60,357 bases of DNA. It comes from Bacteroidales bacterium. Lineage in GTDB: Bacteria > Bacteroidota > Bacteroidia > Bacteroidales > UBA7960. Positions 54,483-60,357 of this stretch are shown here, piece by piece. The notes below the pieces were generated by a model that did no database searches, had not been told where the DNA came from, and saw only the letters and a list, made by a program, of their open reading frames with translations. A program made the translations under genes and the position numbers. Numbering within the stretch: the stretch's first letter is position 1; every line of letters starts with the position of its first letter. The stretch is from positions 1-60,357 of the forward strand of contig PWKN01000169.1 of NCBI GenBank assembly GCA_003559735.1, given 5' to 3'.

Positions 54483-56489
54483 ATGATGCAGTATAAGAAG
54501 AACAAAACTTTTCGGGCAAAGGCACATTTGACATTGGTTGGTGGTCTGGCCCTGATACCGGGACCTGCCCCGGTGGCAAATGAAACGCCCAATGAGGAGG
54601 TGCGGCCCAATATCCTGTTTCTTGTGGTTGAAGATGCTTCTCCCTATTTGTATCCGGCATATGGCAATCCACATATCGTGACACCTCATCTTGACCGTTT
54701 GGCAAGCTCCGGGGTGGTATTTACCAGTGCACTGGCCAACGCCCCTTATTCTTCTCCTGCACGTTCCTCGCTGATCAGTGGCAGCTATGCCACAACATAT
54801 GGTAACGACTGGCACCGGAACAACCACATTGTACCGGGCCATTATTTCTTTCCACAATACTTGCGCGAAGCTGGCTACTTTACAGTTAACGCCGGGAAAA
54901 CGGACTACAATGTAACACAGGAGGTCCAGCAACAATGGTATGATGTGGCATGGGACAGGATGAGCGGTCTGAAAGCGCCTGGACGCCCCAACGCGTCATA
55001 CAACGATGAGGCAAGAGGTGAGCGTCCGTTTTTTGCCCAGTTCAACAACAATACATCCCATATGAGCCGTATGAACAGTGTTTATATGCATCTGAGGGAA
55101 CCTCCCAGGCTTGATCCGGAAGGAGTTATTCTGCCTGATTATGTCCCGGATCTGCCTGAAACCCGATCTGATTATGCCCTGCATCTTGATGCGATCGAAG
55201 ACACCGACAGATGGACGGGCTTGTTTATAAGTGATCTGGAAGAGCGGGGACTTCTGGAAAACACCATCATTTTTTATTTTTCTGACCATGGGGGCTGCTT
55301 GCCGCGGGGTAAAGCATTTCCTTACGAGACTGGATTTACCGCCGCACTCATCATATATGCTCCTCCAAAATGGCAGCACCTCCTGCCTGCCCCACCGGGA
55401 AGTGTCAGTGACCGCCTGGTTGAATTTGCCGACTTTGGCCCCACTTTGCTGAGCATCGCCGGAGTTCAGTCTCCCGGGCATATGCAGGGAAAGGCCTTTA
55501 TGGGCAGGTATGCTGAAGATCCCAGGGAGTATTCATTTAACTTCAGAACCAATACAACCGATCACTTTGATCCTTCACGTTCTGTATTTACCAGTAAATT
55601 CCAATACATTAGAAATTATACCCCATACAAGATTCACGGTCTGCGTCAGTCTTACCAGTGGGCCATGCCGGCGCAAATGGCGTGGGACAGCCTTTTTCAT
55701 TTTGCAGAAACAAAACCGGAACACCGGCAATATTATTTGCCAAAACCATCTGAAATGCTTTTTGACAGGAAGCATGACCCATTTGGGATGAATAACCTGG
55801 CAGGGGAGCCTGAATATGAAGAGGTGCTCACGGAGTTGAGAAAGGCGGCATCAACCCATATCCGCGAGAGCAAAGATATTGGTTTCTGGCCAAGGGATGT
55901 AAGGATCTCATTTGTTGAAAAAGGGATTGCCATGTATGATTGGGTAAGGGAAAATGATTATCCCTTCGAGCTCCTGTACCGTGCAGTTGAAAGTGCCTCA
56001 GCCGGTGAGCCCGATGAAAGATATTTCCTGGAGGATCTTCTGGCTCATGAAAGACCTGAGTTTCGTTTTTGGGGTGCTTCCGGACTGGCATATCTGGCTT
56101 TCCTGGATCAACTGCCTGAGGTACCGGTTGCTTTGTTTGGATTGCTCGATGACCCCTTTGGCAGCGTGGCCTCGATGGCTGCAGAAGCACTGGTTTATGC
56201 GGGGTATACAGAAAAAGGTCTTCATGCCCTGGTTGAGCAGGCATGGGATGGAAACACCAATGCGATCTCCTCACTTGAACAGCTGGGGGATGAAGTGGAG
56301 TCTGTCCTTCCCGGAATCAGACAGTTGGCAGAAAACAACAACAGCAACCGCATCCGGTTTCATGCCAGGAGTATCCTGATCAATTTTGGAGAAATGCCTA
56401 TGGCGAAACTTTTCGAACCCGCTGCGGTAGAAAGCTTTCGGCGAAACCAGCGCAGCAGGGTGGAAAGGTGGGCGCCGACGCGCCCATGA
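54483..56489 (+). CDS. S1-type sulfatase, serine-type active site
   Basis: A 668-residue alkaline-phosphatase-fold sulfatase removing sulfate esters (or sulfamates) from glycans. The formylglycine motif [C/S]-x-P-x-R is S90-S-P-A-R, a serine type. Metal-site residues appear in LVVEDASPYLY and YFSDHGG, and Lys in NAGKTDYN. After the catalytic domain, residues about 510-640 contain HEAT-like helical repeats (LLDDPFGSVASMAAEALVYAGY has one; first part LLDDPFGSVASM). A GGAGG next to the ATG at 54483 favours this start over 54438. The N-terminus may be a signal peptide (LTLVGGLALIPG). It is transcribed with the upstream GH-A/FN3 gene. Confidence 0.9.
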   Translation: MMQYKKNKTFRAKAHLTLVGGLALIPGPAPVANETPNEEVRPNILFLVVEDASPYLYPAYGNPHIVTPHLDRLASSGVVFTSALANAPYSSPARSSLISGSYATTYGNDWHRNNHIVPGHYFFPQYLREAGYFTVNAGKTDYNVTQEVQQQWYDVAWDRMSGLKAPGRPNASYNDEARGERPFFAQFNNNTSHMSRMNSVYMHLREPPRLDPEGVILPDYVPDLPETRSDYALHLDAIEDTDRWTGLFISDLEERGLLENTIIFYFSDHGGCLPRGKAFPYETGFTAALIIYAPPKWQHLLPAPPGSVSDRLVEFADFGPTLLSIAGVQSPGHMQGKAFMGRYAEDPREYSFNFRTNTTDHFDPSRSVFTSKFQYIRNYTPYKIHGLRQSYQWAMPAQMAWDSLFHFAETKPEHRQYYLPKPSEMLFDRKHDPFGMNNLAGEPEYEEVLTELRKAASTHIRESKDIGFWPRDVRISFVEKGIAMYDWVRENDYPFELLYRAVESASAGEPDERYFLEDLLAHERPEFRFWGASGLAYLAFLDQLPEVPVALFGLLDDPFGSVASMAAEALVYAGYTEKGLHALVEQAWDGNTNAISSLEQLGDEVESVLPGIRQLAENNNSNRIRFHARSILINFGEMPMAKLFEPAAVESFRRNQRSRVERWAPTRP

Positions 56490-56613
56490 CCGTATTGCTG
56501 CAAAACCTGGCAACACACCCCCATATCATTTATACAGAGTCTGGCATACATTATAACCACCTGACAGGATGGCTTCTGTTTTGAACAGATGATGGAATAG
56601 CCGCATCAATCCA

Positions 56614-58200
56614 TTAATCCACCTGACTACCCCACCAGTTGTTGTCCGGATCGAAGTCGGGCGACAGAAAAAGGAGGCGTTGTTCTTCCAGTTGCCGCAT
56701 CCTGTTCCGTTCGATGTCTTGAAGTCTTGCGCGCTCAGCTGCTGCATCATATAATGGGTCTCTTTGCGGATACCTGGCGCCTGCCTCCTCCAGGTAGTCG
56801 AACAGGAGGGTGGTAAGGGATTCTGCTTTGGCAGGGTACATGGCTGACAGGTCCCGTTCTTCACTGATATCAGTTCTCAGGTTATACAACACCTGGCTGT
56901 CGGTTTCATAAAAGTGGATCAGCTTCCAGTCGCCATGGCGGACCACTGATGACGGACTGCCTTCCTGGTTGCTGTAATGGGGATAGTGCCAGAATAGCGG
57001 CCGGTCTGGCATCTTTGCACCCTGGATGGCCGGCAGCAGGCTTACGCCGTCTTTGTGCTCATTGGGCCTGAGCTCCACGCCGGCAAGGTCGAGGATTGTC
57101 GGGTAGAGATCTGCGCCCGTTGCAGGGACATCACTGAAGGTGTTCTGTTGTGTTATCCCGGGTGCTTTGATAAATATGGGTACACGCAATCCCCCTTCCA
57201 GTGTTGACCCTTTGCCTTGTCTGAAAGGCAGATTGGAGGTTGCAAAGCCGTCGCCGGAAGAGACGCCTCCTTGATCGGATGTAAAAATGACAATGGTATT
57301 TTCATTCAATCCAAGATCATCAAGTGCCTGAAGTACGTGACCCACTGCATCATCCATGGCTTCTACAAGTCCGGCGTATACCGGATTGTCCTGTACCATG
57401 CGTATGGGCAGGTATTGCCCCATTTCATATCCATATTCAGCCAGACCAGCCTCTTCGGCTTTGTCCCTGTATCTTTGCCATTTTTCCTGGGTGGTTTGCA
57501 GCGGACCGTGAACGGCATAAAAAGAAAGATAGGCAAAGAATGGCTGTCCGGTTTGCTGTGGATTGTATTTGCGGAAAAACTCAGCCGTTTCATCGGCAAG
57601 TCTCCAGGAGAGGTTTTCTCCCGGGTTCCTGTTATCCAGATTGGGATTTTCATAAGGGTCAAAATAACCACCTATTGGACTCCCGCTGTCCCATCCGCCA
57701 ACATTGATATCAAATCCATGGTCCGTTGGCCACGACCCTTCGCTTCCCAGGTGCCATTTCCCTGAAAAAAAGGTTTTGTACCCTGCTTCCTGCATGGCTT
57801 CTGCCAGGGTAACATGATCGAACGACAGGTGGCGGTCATAGTCAGCGGGTATGAGCTGATTGTGACGACCCAAATCGCGCCAGGCTTCTCCTGAGCGTGA
57901 TCCGATCCACTGGGTGATCCCATGCCGGGGGGCAAACTGACCGGTCATCAGGCTGGCACGCGACGGACTGCTTACCGGAGATGTTGCGTACCCATGGGTA
58001 AAAGAAATACCTTCACGGGCGATACGGTCAGTGTGTGGCGTTTCATAAAACGGACTGCCCGTGAAGCTCAGGTCAAAATAACCCAGGTCGTCGGCAATGA
58101 TAAACAACACATTGGGCGGTTGTTTATCTGCCTGCTGACAGGAGGAGGCTGACAGGAGGGCTGCGCCTGAAAAGAGCAACAGGGAAGAATTGAATTTCAT
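56614..58200 (-). CDS. S1-type sulfatase lipoprotein, serine-type active site
   Basis: A 528-residue sulfatase. The start at 58200 gives a lipoprotein signal (MKFNSSLLLFSGAALLSASS-C); an ATG at 58221 would add seven residues. Metal motif IIADDLGYFD, active-site motif S-S-P-S-R (serine type, in SPVSSPSRASLMTG), GKWHLG and FTSDQGG are all present. The family removes sulfate from sugars in the periplasm or at the cell surface after a formylglycine conversion. No anSME maturase gene is in the window, so it must be elsewhere. It follows the LacZ-type GH2 gene on the same strand and converges with the other sulfatase. Both suggest a sulfated galactan- or mannan-type substrate. Confidence 0.92.
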   Translation of the reverse strand: MKFNSSLLLFSGAALLSASSCQQADKQPPNVLFIIADDLGYFDLSFTGSPFYETPHTDRIAREGISFTHGYATSPVSSPSRASLMTGQFAPRHGITQWIGSRSGEAWRDLGRHNQLIPADYDRHLSFDHVTLAEAMQEAGYKTFFSGKWHLGSEGSWPTDHGFDINVGGWDSGSPIGGYFDPYENPNLDNRNPGENLSWRLADETAEFFRKYNPQQTGQPFFAYLSFYAVHGPLQTTQEKWQRYRDKAEEAGLAEYGYEMGQYLPIRMVQDNPVYAGLVEAMDDAVGHVLQALDDLGLNENTIVIFTSDQGGVSSGDGFATSNLPFRQGKGSTLEGGLRVPIFIKAPGITQQNTFSDVPATGADLYPTILDLAGVELRPNEHKDGVSLLPAIQGAKMPDRPLFWHYPHYSNQEGSPSSVVRHGDWKLIHFYETDSQVLYNLRTDISEERDLSAMYPAKAESLTTLLFDYLEEAGARYPQRDPLYDAAAERARLQDIERNRMRQLEEQRLLFLSPDFDPDNNWWGSQVD

Positions 58201-58284
58201 TTTTGTTGGCAGGACTTTCATAACTGATCTTTTTTTTGAATAAATGTGATGATCTGGCTTGCTATACAGAAAGGAGCTTTTATT

Positions 58285-60357
<2,073 letters not shown>

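Noticed and set aside
56490..56613. Terminator between the convergent sulfatases
   Set aside because: Only a short CTGTT-TTG-AACAG repeat (56576-56588) was found; no stem with a T-run in either direction.

Overview
The window looks like carbohydrate-degradation territory from a Bacteroidota genome. The markers are a SusC/SusD pair, a one-protein hybrid two-component sensor, several secreted enzymes with type IX secretion (T9SS) C-terminal domains, Bacteroidota-type promoters (TAnnTTTG at -7) and few Shine-Dalgarno sequences. A corrinoid methyl-transfer operon hints at an anaerobe. The secreted GHs, sulfatases and T9SS proteins resemble those of Marinilabiliales/Prolixibacteraceae-like environmental Bacteroidota, but that placement is inference.

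Layout. 1-2626 (minus): GH2 enzyme and a Gfo/Idh/MocA oxidoreductase cut by the left edge. 2950-5789 (plus): sugar-porter MFS and a Tat-exported Gfo/Idh protein. 5931-7169 (minus): transaldolase. 7302-21803 (minus): hybrid sensor, GH5-like enzyme, SusD, SusC, and a secreted metallo-beta-lactamase-fold protein. 22023-27970 (minus): a tight six-gene operon with three uroporphyrinogen-decarboxylase-fold methyltransferases (one fused to thioredoxin), a corrinoid protein, a MetH-reactivation-like protein and a G3E GTPase. 28096-30787 (minus): GPH transporter and GH26 mannanase. 31152-35930 (plus): a 1592-residue CotH/PA14/LTD protein. 35964-46911 (minus): Tat Gfo/Idh protein, sodium:solute symporter, PKD-glycosidase, GH130, CBM9 protein, aldose epimerase. 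47189-50826 (plus): Nudix-type regulator, xylulokinase interrupted by an in-frame stop, xylose isomerase. 51027-56489 (plus): clan GH-A/FN3 protein and a sulfatase. 56614-60357 (minus): second sulfatase and a LacZ-type GH2 cut by the right edge.

How the genes work together. GH26, GH130 and the GH5-like enzymes suggest a beta-mannan backbone. Two sulfatases suggest sulfate esters, and GH2 enzymes suggest galactosyl or related side chains. Xylose isomerase, xylulokinase and transaldolase route pentose into the pentose phosphate pathway. SusC/D, the GPH, MFS and SSS carriers import the products, and the hybrid sensor and Nudix regulator are the local controllers. The most unusual element is the corrinoid methyltransferase operon inside this sugar region. 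My hypothesis is anaerobic O-demethylation of methylated sugars or a similar methoxylated product of the same glycan; nothing in the sequence identifies the methyl donor or the acceptor. No rRNA, tRNA, insertion sequence, integrase or CRISPR array was seen.
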